The translations under genes were made by a program, and so were the position numbers. Under the pieces are notes generated by a model, which saw only the letters and a program-made list of their open reading frames with translations, was not told the origin of the DNA and did not search any database. A stretch of DNA of 64,000 bases from Neobacillus jeddahensis (GTDB lineage Bacteria > Bacillota > Bacilli > Bacillales > Cytobacillaceae): positions 1-64,000 of the forward strand of contig NZ_CCAS010000011.1 in the NCBI RefSeq assembly GCF_000612625.1. Direction: 5' to 3'. Shown here piece after piece: positions 8,072-16,082 of the stretch. Numbering within the stretch: position 1 is the first letter of the stretch; every line of letters starts with the position of its first letter.

Positions 8072-8647
8072 TTATTTATGGATACCTGTTGTTTTCCCAG
8101 TCCACTGATTCATACCCGGTACAACATTCATAACGTTTGTAAAACCTTTTTTAGTTAATTTTTGTGCAGCAAGATCACTGCGGTTTCCTGTCCGGCAAAC
8201 CACAAAAATTTGATCCTGTTTGTTTAATTCATTCAATCGGTCTTCCAACTCACCTAATGGAATGGAGATGGCGCTCAGAATATGGTTGAAAGCGTATTCT
8301 GCAGCTTCTCTAACATCGATAATTACGATATTTTCATTTGATCCAAGTATTTGCTCAAGATCTTCATTATTGATAACATTTGGATGTTTCTTTTCAGTGG
8401 CATCCTCGTCAGAAGATTTACGAAGATAATGGTTTAATACTTCGCCTGCTGCAATTGTCCCTAAATATTGATGACCGGCACTTTCAGCCCAGGCTTTCAT
8501 GTCCGCTTTGGACCCTTTATCTGTCGCTTGCACTTTTAATACTTGCCCTGCGTCCAGATTATTCATTGCTTTTTTTGTTTTTACTATAGGCATCGGACAT
8601 GCTAATCCTTTTGCATCTAAAATACCGTTTGCTTTTATGTTATCCAT
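8072..8647 (-). CDS. yrkF: TusA-rhodanese fusion (YrkF-like)
   Basis: 191 residues. A TusA sulfur-carrier domain (about 5-77) carries Cys17 in CPMP. After an acidic linker, a rhodanese domain (about 92-190) has the active loop CRTGNRS starting at Cys151. It would accept sulfane sulfur and pass it between thiol carriers, feeding the persulfide dioxygenase next door. The ATG at 8647 follows AGGAGGTCCAAC. It lies in the middle of the minus-strand sulfur cluster with short intergenic gaps, so it is probably transcribed from the CstR-controlled promoter at 10015-10043. Confidence 0.92.
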   Translation of the reverse strand: MDNIKANGILDAKGLACPMPIVKTKKAMNNLDAGQVLKVQATDKGSKADMKAWAESAGHQYLGTIAAGEVLNHYLRKSSDEDATEKKHPNVINNEDLEQILGSNENIVIIDVREAAEYAFNHILSAISIPLGELEDRLNELNKQDQIFVVCRTGNRSDLAAQKLTKKGFTNVMNVVPGMNQWTGKTTGIHK

Positions 8648-8697
8648 GTTGGACCTCCTGATTTATACCCACAAGGGGATTGTTTTTGTTAAAAAAT

Positions 8698-8994
8698 TTA
8701 TTCCACTTTACCTTCCCAAGCAAGCATACCACCCATCATGTTGGTCACGTTAAATCCATAGCTTTCAAGGAATTGTGAGGCACGACCACTTCTGCCTCCT
8801 GAACGGCATACCATGATATACTCTTTTGATTTATCTAATTCATGCATGCGAAACTCAACTAATCCTAATGGAATGTTTACGACACCTGGGATTTTTCCAG
8901 CTGCAACTTCATCCACTTCACGCACATCTATTATATTTAATTTCTTTCCTTCGTTTAATAATGTTTCAACCTCTTTTGCTGTCATTTGTTTCAT
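8698..8994 (-). CDS. Single-domain rhodanese, cytoplasmic
   Basis: 98 residues from the ATG at 8994; an ATG at 9000 sits only 3 nt after AGGAGG, so the later start is preferred. A compact rhodanese fold with DVRE at about 23-26 and the active loop CRSGGRS at Cys63. No signal peptide. It probably moves sulfane sulfur from thiosulfate or persulfides to acceptors. It resembles single rhodaneses such as B. subtilis YqhL and S. aureus CstA-associated enzymes. The next upstream gene ends 26 bp before, another rhodanese, so transcription and translation are tightly linked. Confidence 0.9.
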   Translation of the reverse strand: MKQMTAKEVETLLNEGKKLNIIDVREVDEVAAGKIPGVVNIPLGLVEFRMHELDKSKEYIMVCRSGGRSGRASQFLESYGFNVTNMMGGMLAWEGKVE

Positions 8995-9020
8995 CTTCAT
9001 GTTCCTCCTGTTATGATGGT

Positions 9021-9383
9021 TTAAGTCCAAGCACTCATGCCGCCTTTGACGTTTGTTACTTTTGAAAATCCTAATTTTTTTAGGACCTTACTTGCCTGCC
9101 CACTTCTCATCCCACTTTGACAAATCACGATTACTTCTTTTTCCTTGGAAAGCTCTTTCTCTGCTTTTTGGTCAAGCTGATGAAGGGGGATATTTTTAAA
9201 ACCCCTAATATGATTTCCTTTAAACTCTGCAAGTGTACGGACATCAACAAATTGTTTGTTTTTGTCATTCAATTCTGTTTTCAATTCTATTGTCGAAATA
9301 GTATTAACACCTTTAGTTGGCAAAAAGCGTTTCATTAGAAAGAATAGAATTACTACGATAACAAGATAATTTACATATTCCAT
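9021..9383 (-). CDS. Membrane-anchored rhodanese
   Basis: 120 residues. Residues 1-20 form a hydrophobic N-terminal anchor (YLVIVVILFFLM) followed by positive residues, which would leave the rhodanese domain on the cytoplasmic side. The domain has DVRT at about 47-50 and the active loop CQSGMRS starting at Cys88. It may handle sulfane sulfur near membrane quinone or transport proteins such as the TauE exporter. The ATG at 9383 follows GAGGAAAGC. It sits between the DsrE gene and the small rhodanese gene in the same operon. Confidence 0.9.
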   Translation of the reverse strand: MEYVNYLVIVVILFFLMKRFLPTKGVNTISTIELKTELNDKNKQFVDVRTLAEFKGNHIRGFKNIPLHQLDQKAEKELSKEKEVIVICQSGMRSGQASKVLKKLGFSKVTNVKGGMSAWT

Positions 9384-9429
9384 TTGCTTTCCTCCTCGAT
9401 GTAGGGGGAATCTCCCCTATCAATAAGTT

Positions 9430-9909
9430 TTATATAAACAGATTCACATTACCTTCCTGTGCATCTGCTAAGTATGCGGCAACTCCAGCATATTCAATGT
9501 GATCTAGAAGTTCTTCTTCCTTAAGACCCAACAGGTCCATCGTCATGGTACATGCTACAAGTTTTACATCCTGTTCTTGCGCCATTTCGATTAATTGCGG
9601 TAAGCCAAGAGCATTATGCTTTTTCATAATATCTTTGAGCATTTTCGGACCGAATCCTCCAAAGTTCATTTTAGAAAGGCCCATTTTATCAGCGCCTCTC
9701 GGCATCATTTTTCCAAACATTTTTTCCATGAAGCCTTTTTTTACTGGAATGTTTTCTTCTTTACGCAAGGCATTTAATCCCCAAAACGTATGAAAAATGA
9801 TTACTTCATGATCATAAGCAGCTGCACCATTTGCAATGATATAGGCCGCCATTGCTTTATCGTAATCTCCACTAAATAAGACAATGGTTGTTTTTTTCTT
9901 TTCAGTCAT
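9430..9909 (-). CDS. yrkE: DsrE-family sulfurtransferase-like protein (YrkE)
   Basis: 159 residues of the DsrE/DsrF-like (peroxiredoxin-like) family. The fold starts with TTIVLFSGDYDKAMAAYIIA, and the conserved cysteine is Cys120 in LVACTMTMDLLG. A Met-rich middle segment (MEKMFGKMMP) is typical of this branch. It is thought to bind persulfide sulfur on the conserved Cys and relay it to TusA and rhodanese partners. The ATG at 9909 follows AGGAGGTTCATAAC. It is the first gene after the second CstR-controlled promoter, with an operator in its 5' leader. Confidence 0.9.
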   Translation of the reverse strand: MTEKKKTTIVLFSGDYDKAMAAYIIANGAAAYDHEVIIFHTFWGLNALRKEENIPVKKGFMEKMFGKMMPRGADKMGLSKMNFGGFGPKMLKDIMKKHNALGLPQLIEMAQEQDVKLVACTMTMDLLGLKEEELLDHIEYAGVAAYLADAQEGNVNLFI

Positions 9910-9934
9910 GTTATGAACCTCCTAGATGTGATTT

Positions 9935-9960
9935 CATTAATACCCATATAGGTATTAATG
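9935..9960. promoter_or_regulatory. CstR-type operator in the yrkE leader
   Basis: A perfect inverted repeat, CATTAATACC (9935-9944) and GGTATTAATG (9951-9960), encloses the ATACC..GGTAT core shared by all operators in this cluster. It lies between the predicted start site and the yrkE ribosome-binding site, where a bound repressor could block elongation. Confidence 0.7.
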
Positions 9961-9997
9961 AAATCAAAAAAATATCCGTTTTAAAGTTGATTACCGT

Positions 9998-10043
9998 TAC
10001 CCCTATGGGTATTTATAATAGTAAAAATAAAAGAGGGTGTCAA
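9998..10043 (-). promoter_or_regulatory. Sigma-A promoter plus CstR operator for yrkE operon
   Basis: -35 TTGACA (10038-10043), a 17-nt spacer and -10 TATTAT (10015-10020). The operator TACCCCTATGGGTA (9998-10011) begins 3 nt downstream of the -10, over the start site, so binding should block transcription until the regulator is persulfidated. Confidence 0.82.
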
Positions 10044-10050
10044 CCCTTTT

Positions 10051-10335
10051 TTATCGACTTTTTACTAGCAAATTAACAGCTTCTTGTACTAATTCTTCCA
10101 TGGTTTTTTCACCTTGTTCATTTGCATTTTGAACACATTCCACTAAATTGGAACTAACAATAACTCCAATAGTACGGTCGATGGCACTTCTAGTTGCTGA
10201 TAACTGGGTGATAACTTCTTTACAATCCTTGTTTTCTTCCATCATTTTTAAAATTCCTCGTAACTGTCCTTCAATCCGTTTTACTCTATTTTTCATTTGA
10301 TCATTGTATTCCACTGTTTTTGCCTCCTTTATCAA
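10051..10335 (-). CDS. cstR: CsoR-family persulfide-sensing repressor CstR (YrkD-like)
   Basis: 94-residue all-helical CsoR/RcnR-family protein. It keeps the two family cysteines, Cys38 (DCKEVITQL) and Cys67 (VECVQN), but has Asn63 where copper-sensing CsoR has the metal-ligand His. Two Cys without His is the pattern of CstR, which forms di- or trisulfide bridges with persulfides and then leaves DNA. The ATG at 10335 follows AAAGGAGGC. It is the first gene after the promoter at 10444-10472 and its operator, implying autorepression; the downstream sulfur genes have their own controlled promoter. Confidence 0.92.
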   Translation of the reverse strand: MIKEAKTVEYNDQMKNRVKRIEGQLRGILKMMEENKDCKEVITQLSATRSAIDRTIGVIVSSNLVECVQNANEQGEKTMEELVQEAVNLLVKSR

Positions 10336-10443
10336 TTAATTTCTATTTTCAAGGTCTGTCCTACAAAAGAAAATGGCTTTGATTACATAAAATATTGATT
10401 AAAATGTTACCGGCTAAAATTAAAAATATCATTGACAAGTTCT

Positions 10444-10472
10444 ATAATATACCCCTATAGGTATGTTGTCAA
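10444..10472 (-). promoter_or_regulatory. cstR promoter with operator in the spacer
   Basis: -35 TTGACA (10467-10472), a 17-nt spacer and -10 TATTAT (10444-10449). The spacer is almost entirely the operator ATACCCCTATAGGTAT (plus strand 10449-10464), so repressor and RNA polymerase cannot bind together. Confidence 0.85.
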
Positions 10473-10582
10473 TAATCTAATTTGAAAATAAATTAGAAGA
10501 AAAAGACTGCAATCTACAAGGCGGTCAAAGAAGGATTTGAAATGTAAATAATAAAATCATATACTTTTATCCTATCTCATTT

Positions 10583-12286
10583 TTATTCTATAACTGTTTC
10601 CCCACGGTCGTTTGTTGTTTCAACCTTTTTGTTTAGATTACCTCCAAATACAGAGGAATATGTTTTCCATCCTCCATCTAAATTCATTGCCTTAAACCCA
10701 CTTTTATTTAAGATGCGTGTTGCCAGATATCCTCTTAAGCCAACCTGACATGAAACATAAATTGGTTTATCATGTGGCAGTTGAATCATTTTACATCTTA
10801 AATCATTTAATGGAATATTAATGGATCCTTTAATAAATCCAAACTCACGCTCCATTGGCTCACGAACGTCAATTAATAGTCCTCCCCCAGCAACAATTTC
10901 ATCTATTTCATGCCATTGTATTGTTTCCAATTCGCCTTCCATGATATTAGAAGCCACATATCCAGCCATATTCACAGGGTCTTTTGCTGAAGAATATGGT
11001 GGTGCGTAAGACAATTCAAGATTGGTTAAATCTTCGACCGTTAATCCACCTTTAATAGCAGTAGCAATCACATCCATGCGCTTATCAACCCCATCAGCTC
11101 CAACCGCTTGTGCACCAAAGATTTTTCCAGTTTCTTTATCAAAAATTAATTTTAAAGCAATTGGTGCTGCACCAGGATAATACCCTGCATGTGAGCTTGG
11201 ATGAATATGAACGACCTCATACGAAAGGCCTAAATGTTTCAATATTTTCTCATTGTTGCCTGTTGCTGCAACCGTTAAATCAAAAACTTTCGCAATCGAA
11301 GTACCTAATGTTCCTTGGTATTTTTCTTTTTTGCCCATCATATTATTTGCCGCCATGCGTCCTTGACGATTAGCTGGTCCTGCAAGTGGAATCATTGCCC
11401 TTGTACTGCTTATATAATCGACAACCTCTACCGCATCCCCAACTGCATAAATATCCTCATGAGAAGTTTGAAGAAATTCATTTACCACGATTCCCCCACG
11501 CTCTCCTAACTCCAATCCGGCAACTTTGGCTAATTCATTTTCCGGTCTGACACCGATAGAAAGAATGGTCATATCTGTTTCGATTTCTGTTCCATCAGAG
11601 AGATTAACCTTCTTTCCTTGGTCGGAAAATGACTCGATACCATTTTCAAAAATTAACTTCACACCTTTTTCTTTTACATGCGTGTGGAGAATACTAGCCA
11701 TTTCTATATCGATTGGGGCCATAATTTGATTACTCTTTTCGATGATCGTCACTTCTATTCCTCTATCTGCCAAGTTTTCAGCCATTTCAATCCCAATAAA
11801 TCCTCCACCAATGACTACAGCTTTTTTAGGATGATGAGAATCAACATAGTTTTTAATTTTATCTGTATCAGGAATATTTCTTAACGTAAATAATGTCTGA
11901 TTTTCATTTAATCCTGGAATAGGGGGTACAATCGGTCTTGCTCCTGGTGATAATAATAACTTGTCATAGGATTCCTCGTACACTACTCCAGTTTTTACAT
12001 TCTTTATCGTTACGTTTTTGGCTTCAGGATGTATGTTTACTACCTCGCTTAAATTGCGAATATCAAGGTTAAAACGTTCTGACATTCCTTTAACCGTTTG
12101 CACTACTAATTTTTCTCTGTCCTTGATCGTTTCACCAATGTAATAGGGTAATCCACAATTAGCAAAAGAAATATGTTCTCCTCGTTCCACTAGGATGATT
12201 TCCACTTCTTCACTAATTCTTCTTAATCTTGCTGCAGCTGTTGCTCCACCAGCTACTCCACCCACGATGATGATTTTTTGTGTCAT
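10583..12286 (-). CDS. cdr: CoA-disulfide reductase with C-terminal rhodanese (CoADR-RHD)
   Basis: 567 residues. A FAD-binding motif (IIIVGGVAGGATAAARLRR) leads to the single active-site Cys44 in SFANCGLPYYIG, then an NAD(P)H motif (AVVIGGGFIGIEMAENLADRG) and the dimerisation region. A C-terminal rhodanese domain (about 470-545) has its active loop at Cys513 (CQVGLRG). Enzymes of this fusion type, known from Bacillus anthracis, reduce CoA disulfide, per- and polysulfide using NAD(P)H. It lies upstream of cstR on the same strand with its own double operator (12351-12382), so it is likely a separate CstR target. Confidence 0.93.
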   Translation of the reverse strand: MTQKIIIVGGVAGGATAAARLRRISEEVEIILVERGEHISFANCGLPYYIGETIKDREKLVVQTVKGMSERFNLDIRNLSEVVNIHPEAKNVTIKNVKTGVVYEESYDKLLLSPGARPIVPPIPGLNENQTLFTLRNIPDTDKIKNYVDSHHPKKAVVIGGGFIGIEMAENLADRGIEVTIIEKSNQIMAPIDIEMASILHTHVKEKGVKLIFENGIESFSDQGKKVNLSDGTEIETDMTILSIGVRPENELAKVAGLELGERGGIVVNEFLQTSHEDIYAVGDAVEVVDYISSTRAMIPLAGPANRQGRMAANNMMGKKEKYQGTLGTSIAKVFDLTVAATGNNEKILKHLGLSYEVVHIHPSSHAGYYPGAAPIALKLIFDKETGKIFGAQAVGADGVDKRMDVIATAIKGGLTVEDLTNLELSYAPPYSSAKDPVNMAGYVASNIMEGELETIQWHEIDEIVAGGGLLIDVREPMEREFGFIKGSINIPLNDLRCKMIQLPHDKPIYVSCQVGLRGYLATRILNKSGFKAMNLDGGWKTYSSVFGGNLNKKVETTNDRGETVIE

Positions 12287-12350
12287 GTTTTTCCCTCCAA
12301 ATTTTTATATGGTAATTTCATTCTTTATAAATGGTATTTTTTTTTAGATA

Positions 12351-12386
12351 TACCCCAGTGGGTAGTATACCTATATGGGTATTATA
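12351..12386 (-). promoter_or_regulatory. Tandem CstR operators at the cdr promoter
   Basis: TACCCCAGTGGGTA (12351-12364) and ATACCTATATGGGTAT (12367-12382) lie side by side. The second overlaps the minus-strand -10 TATAAT (12381-12386); a weak -35 TTCATA lies 16 nt further upstream. Confidence 0.75.
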
Positions 12387-12490
12387 AAATCTAAAAAATA
12401 TATATGAAAGTATTTTAAAAGATTTTCACAGAATCTTCACAATCAAAGGGAAAATATTCATATTTAAGAGCCATCTATAAAAGAACCCGT

Positions 12491-12724
12491 TTATATAAAT
12501 ATGCCATCTAAAACCGCTTCACCTGGAATTTGTCCGTAGCTCAGTTCCTCCTGTGCTCGGCGTATGGCTTGCAGCCCTTCTTTTTTCGCTAAATAAGCTC
12601 CAATTACCCCAGTTAGAATAATTAAAATTAATGTCGGCAACACACCCATCGTTTTACCAGAAAACAGCAAAACTCCTATATCCATCGCAGGAATAATGAT
12701 GATTAATAATAATAAAAAGCGCAT
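12491..12724 (-). pseudogene. fxsA: fxsA-like gene, 3'-truncated
   Basis: 77 residues matching the N-terminal half of the FxsA cytoplasmic-membrane family: two hydrophobic segments, GVIGAYLAKKEGLQAIRRAQEEL and the GEAVLDGI signature. In intact FxsA (usually 130-160 aa) this signature leads into two more membrane segments; here the frame stops three residues later. The break is therefore inside the family core. The ATG at 12724 has AGGTGG upstream, so a short peptide could still be made, but function is doubtful. Confidence 0.7.
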
Positions 12725-12858
12725 CTTTATCCACCTTTCTATAGACTTGTCTATAGTATCCTTGATTCCATTTTCATAAATTATCTAGTAAACTTGATCA
12801 TAAAAAATATTGGTCGGTATGAAATCAATCCCCTCGCCTGTCTGTTTGACCAGAAAAA

Positions 12859-12911
12859 AGGGTCAGACCCTAAAGCATGCTAAAGAGTTAACATGCTGGG
12901 GGTCAGACCCT
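12859..12911. repeat. GGGTCAGACCC-family palindromic repeat, copy 2
   Basis: Two GGGTCAGACCC palindromes (12859-12869 and 12900-12910) flank an inverted pair AGCATG/CATGCT. The layout matches the element at 1-42 and appears to be a dispersed hairpin repeat just after the MscS-type gene stop codon. Confidence 0.6.
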
Positions 12912-12917
12912 AAAGCA

Positions 12918-14180
12918 CTAGGTCCTATCTTTCACTACTTCCATTCTTGAATCATCCACCATCATTTTCAAATCATGACCTGATGGATTCTGAAATAAGC
13001 GAAGTCCAAACTCTTGGGCTACGGCGAAAAGATGGTCAAAGATATCTGCTTGTATCGATTCGTATACTTCCCATCCTATATCATTTGAAAATGCATAGAT
13101 TTCAAGTGGCAGCCCATGTTCTGTTGGCGCTAACTGTCTAACCAACAAGGTCATTTCTTGATTAATTCTAGGGTGAAGTTTCATGTAAGTGCTGATATAA
13201 GCCCGAAATACACCGATATTGGTAAGGGACCTTCCATTCACTGGATTGCTCCGATTAATATCGTTCTGAGTATTATACTCTTCAATTTCACGTTCCCGAT
13301 CGATCATATAGTCCGAGAGAAGATCGATTGTATAAAATTTCTTCATCATTTCCCCGGTACAAAATGAAATACTTGTTACATCAATAAATAATGATCGCTT
13401 GATCCGTCGACCCCCAGAGTTTTGCATCCCTCTCCAATTTATAAAAGAATCGGATATCATAGCATAGCTTGGAATCATGGTAATCGTTTTGTCCCAATTT
13501 TGTACCTTTACTGTATTTAAAGAAATATCAATAATATCTCCATTTGCCCCGTATTTCGGCATTTCAATCCAATCACCAACCCGAACCATATCATTGGAAG
13601 CCAATTGAATCCCTGCAACAAGTCCTAATAACGAATCTTTAAAAACCAACATTAGTACTGCCGAGAGAGCACCAATCCCGCTTAGAAAAACAAGTGGACT
13701 CTTTCCGAACAGGTTCGCAATCACCAATATTACCCCAAATGTTATTACAATAATTTTAATTACTTGAATGTACCCTTTAATTGGCTTGGTCTTAGATATT
13801 TCATAGGTTTGATAAATATCATTAATCGCACTTAATAAGTGGTTCAACACCAGTAATCCTATAATGATTAGATAGGCAATTGCACCCTTTTCTATCAAAT
13901 TCTGATAGCTTGGAAAGGTTGGTGAAAACAAATAAATAATGATTGCAGGAACAAAATGCGCTAATTTATGAAAAACCCTTCTCTCCAAGAGTATATTATC
14001 CCACGTGAATTTGTTATTTTTCACAATATGAGTTATTACCCTAATTACTACTTTTCTCGTGATAAAATGCGCTACAACACAGATTATCGATATAAATAGA
14101 ATCATAATCATAACAGAAAGATACCCAGCGATGGTGGGATCTATATCAAAGTCTAAAAGCAGACCACTTATATAATTCAA
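12918..14180 (-). CDS. MscS-family mechanosensitive channel (YbdG-like)
   Basis: 420 residues. Five hydrophobic segments occupy about residues 15-195, including the pore-lining helix (LSGIGALSAVLMLVFKDSLLGLVAG). The MscS beta domain follows with the family motif VGDWIEMPKYGANGDIIDIS and VQNWDKTITMIPSYAM. The C-terminal soluble domain is long, as in E. coli YbdG and YnaI. It probably releases small solutes on hypo-osmotic shock. The start is a TTG at 14180, 8 nt after AAGGAGG. It is transcribed alone; the repeat at 12859-12911 lies directly downstream. Confidence 0.9.
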   Translation of the reverse strand: MNYISGLLLDFDIDPTIAGYLSVMIMILFISIICVVAHFITRKVVIRVITHIVKNNKFTWDNILLERRVFHKLAHFVPAIIIYLFSPTFPSYQNLIEKGAIAYLIIIGLLVLNHLLSAINDIYQTYEISKTKPIKGYIQVIKIIVITFGVILVIANLFGKSPLVFLSGIGALSAVLMLVFKDSLLGLVAGIQLASNDMVRVGDWIEMPKYGANGDIIDISLNTVKVQNWDKTITMIPSYAMISDSFINWRGMQNSGGRRIKRSLFIDVTSISFCTGEMMKKFYTIDLLSDYMIDREREIEEYNTQNDINRSNPVNGRSLTNIGVFRAYISTYMKLHPRINQEMTLLVRQLAPTEHGLPLEIYAFSNDIGWEVYESIQADIFDHLFAVAQEFGLRLFQNPSGHDLKMMVDDSRMEVVKDRT

Positions 14181-14393
14181 ATATTTTTCCTCCTTGATGT
14201 TACTTTGAAATATCTACAATAATAACAGAAAGTCGCTCATTTATATGGGGGCCACAATATTCACATTGAGGATCCTGATTTGATCGTCAAGGCGATTCAA
14301 AGAGTTCTTCATGTAGGAGCATATTCTACCATTCAATAGCCTAGTACGTAAATAAATCTATTTTTATTCGTTAAAACAGATGAAAACTCCAAA

Positions 14394-14420
14394 GAACCTA
14401 CTCAGATTTTGAGTAGGTTC
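14394..14420. terminator. Intergenic hairpin
   Basis: GAACCTACTCA (14394-14404) pairs perfectly with TGAGTAGGTTC (14410-14420), loop 5 nt. The following T-run is weak. It lies in the 390-bp gap between the two divergent genes (14181-14573), where nothing else was recognised. Confidence 0.45.
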
Positions 14421-14573
14421 TCATTAAGGCTCAGATTCAATAAACTTTAAATAAGTTATTTTCATACTTCGAAAAATATTCCCTTTTCAAAAATGGGAAT
14501 TTAGAATTTTTTCATTTTTCTGTTGAGCTACATATGATAAAGCATCGATAACTTTAAATGGAAGGAGGAGTTG

Positions 14574-15494
14574 ATGTTGAGTGAGGAGAAAAAAGGTAAG
14601 TCTCTGTGGAAACCGCTTTTGGCTGCTCCCGCTTTATTTTTTCTTGCCCCTCTGGGCATCGGAATGTATCTAACACATCCCTTCCCGGCAAAAACCACGA
14701 AAACACCAAAAGAATACGGTCTTGAATTCGAAGATATTGAATTTTTCAGCCGAAAAGATCAAATAATGCTGTCTGGCTGGTGGATTCCAGCTGCTTCAAA
14801 GCAAAGCAAGAAAACGGTCATCACTGCACACGGTTATATGAACGAACGGGCCATGGAAAGGATTGAAGGACTGCAGCTCACCAAGGTTCTTTCAGAACAA
14901 GGGTATAATGTGCTGATGTTTGATTTCCGCAATGCCGGGAAATCCAAGGGGAAAACCACAGGAATCGGATATTTTGAAAGGCACGATTTATATTCGGCGA
15001 TTGACTTTGCCATTCAGGAAAAAAATCAGGAAAAGATCGCTCTACTTGGCTGGAGTATGGGAGCTGCTAGCGCGCTTATTGCGGGATGCGAACATCCTGC
15101 TGCTTCCGTCATCATTGCCGACAGTCCCTTTTGTGATTTAGAGGCTTTTTTGAAAGAAAATCTTTCTCATTGGACCAAGCTACCAAAACGTCCATTTACG
15201 CCGATTGTTTATCATTCGATGCGAAAGATCCTCAAAATTAACCCCGCTGAAGTTTCCCCCATCAATCATGTTAAAAACACAAAAGGAAAATCCTTCTTCG
15301 TCATCCATAGTCAGGCAGATAAAGCCATTCCTTATACCGAAAGCGAAAAATTATTTCAAGCTATATCATCCGATAACCATAAAGAATTGTGGCTGACGAA
15401 GGAGTGTGAACACATCCATTCGTATCTTTCAAATAAAAAGGAGTATACACGTCATGTACTCCAGTTCCTAAATAAATACTTAAAGTTGGACTAA
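14574..15494 (+). CDS. Alpha/beta hydrolase, membrane-anchored (YqkD-like)
   Basis: 306 residues. A single N-terminal hydrophobic segment (about 16-35) is followed by an alpha/beta hydrolase domain. The nucleophile elbow is GWSMG (159-163, Ser161); the oxyanion region is HGYMNERAM. Candidate acid and base are Asp in HSQADKAIP (about 253) and His in ECEHIHSYL (about 284). The length and layout match B. subtilis YqkD; the substrate is unknown. The ATG at 14574, 5 nt after GGAGG, is preferred over the TTG just before it. No operon partner is evident. Confidence 0.88.
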   Translation: MLSEEKKGKSLWKPLLAAPALFFLAPLGIGMYLTHPFPAKTTKTPKEYGLEFEDIEFFSRKDQIMLSGWWIPAASKQSKKTVITAHGYMNERAMERIEGLQLTKVLSEQGYNVLMFDFRNAGKSKGKTTGIGYFERHDLYSAIDFAIQEKNQEKIALLGWSMGAASALIAGCEHPAASVIIADSPFCDLEAFLKENLSHWTKLPKRPFTPIVYHSMRKILKINPAEVSPINHVKNTKGKSFFVIHSQADKAIPYTESEKLFQAISSDNHKELWLTKECEHIHSYLSNKKEYTRHVLQFLNKYLKLD

Positions 15495-15671
15495 AGTCAT
15501 TCATTTTATTGCCATGGATTCCTTTATTGGAAGTTTAGAACTGAAATTTAATAATAATGGCACTTTAAGTTATTCCACCATTTGCTGAATAAGAAAACTC
15601 GAGAAAATAATTGGTATTCAAAGGAGAAAAACTCCTTTATGTCGAAAATAGTATATAAAGGGGATGACCCA

Positions 15672-15884
15672 ATGAATAAAGTTGGTTTATTAAAAAATCT
15701 ACGCCATGCCAGTCGAGGGAATCTATTTTCAACAGAGATTACTAAGACTACAAAAGAAGATGAAAAAAAGATTGAAGAATGGGTTGGAGAATTAGAAAGT
15801 GAAGGAAAAATTAAGTTAAGAGAATGTGTTCAGCGAGAATACTCCATTTTTTTACATGGAATTATTAAGTATGCATCCGAATAA
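15672..15884 (+). CDS. Small hypothetical protein, winged-helix-like, 70 aa
   Basis: Not recognised. The ATG at 15672 follows AAGGGG at 8 nt spacing and is chosen over upstream ATGs at 15582 and 15639; the latter is masked by an AAAGGAG/CTCCTTT hairpin. The chain (MNKVGLLKNLRHASRG...KIEEWVGELESEGKIKLRE) has a helix-helix-strand pattern like a small winged-helix domain. The stop codon lies inside the loop of a strong terminator (15873-15898), which supports a real transcription unit. Function unknown. Confidence 0.55.
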   Translation: MNKVGLLKNLRHASRGNLFSTEITKTTKEDEKKIEEWVGELESEGKIKLRECVQREYSIFLHGIIKYASE

Positions 15885-15898
15885 TCGGGTGCTTTTTT
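15873..15898 (+). terminator. Intrinsic terminator overlapping the stop codon
   Basis: GCATCCGA (15873-15880) pairs with TCGGGTGC (15885-15892), loop ATAA, followed by six T. It spans the end of the 70-aa gene. Confidence 0.8.
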
Positions 15899-16029
15899 GG
15901 GTTTGAATTTGGGAGGCAGTAAAAAATGCAGGCGGAGGGAAAGACCCTTAATCTTTTCTTCCGTATGTGTTTGTCAAATTTTTTGTAACTGTTGGAAACT
16001 AAAGAAATCATAAAAAATATTTCATAAAA

Positions 16030-16071
16030 AACCAACATAAATTAACAATCCAGTGTTAATTTATGTTGGTT
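16030..16071 (-). terminator. Terminator of the 56-aa gene
   Basis: An 18-bp perfect stem (16030-16047 with 16054-16071) on the minus strand is followed by a T-run. It lies 12 nt after the stop codon of the small minus-strand gene. Confidence 0.7.
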
Positions 16072-16082
16072 TCCCTTTTTAT

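Noticed and set aside
10500-10552. Short plus-strand peptide frame ending KTAIYKAVKEGFEM
   Set aside because: Only about 15 codons, no start or ribosome-binding site; cannot be distinguished from chance.
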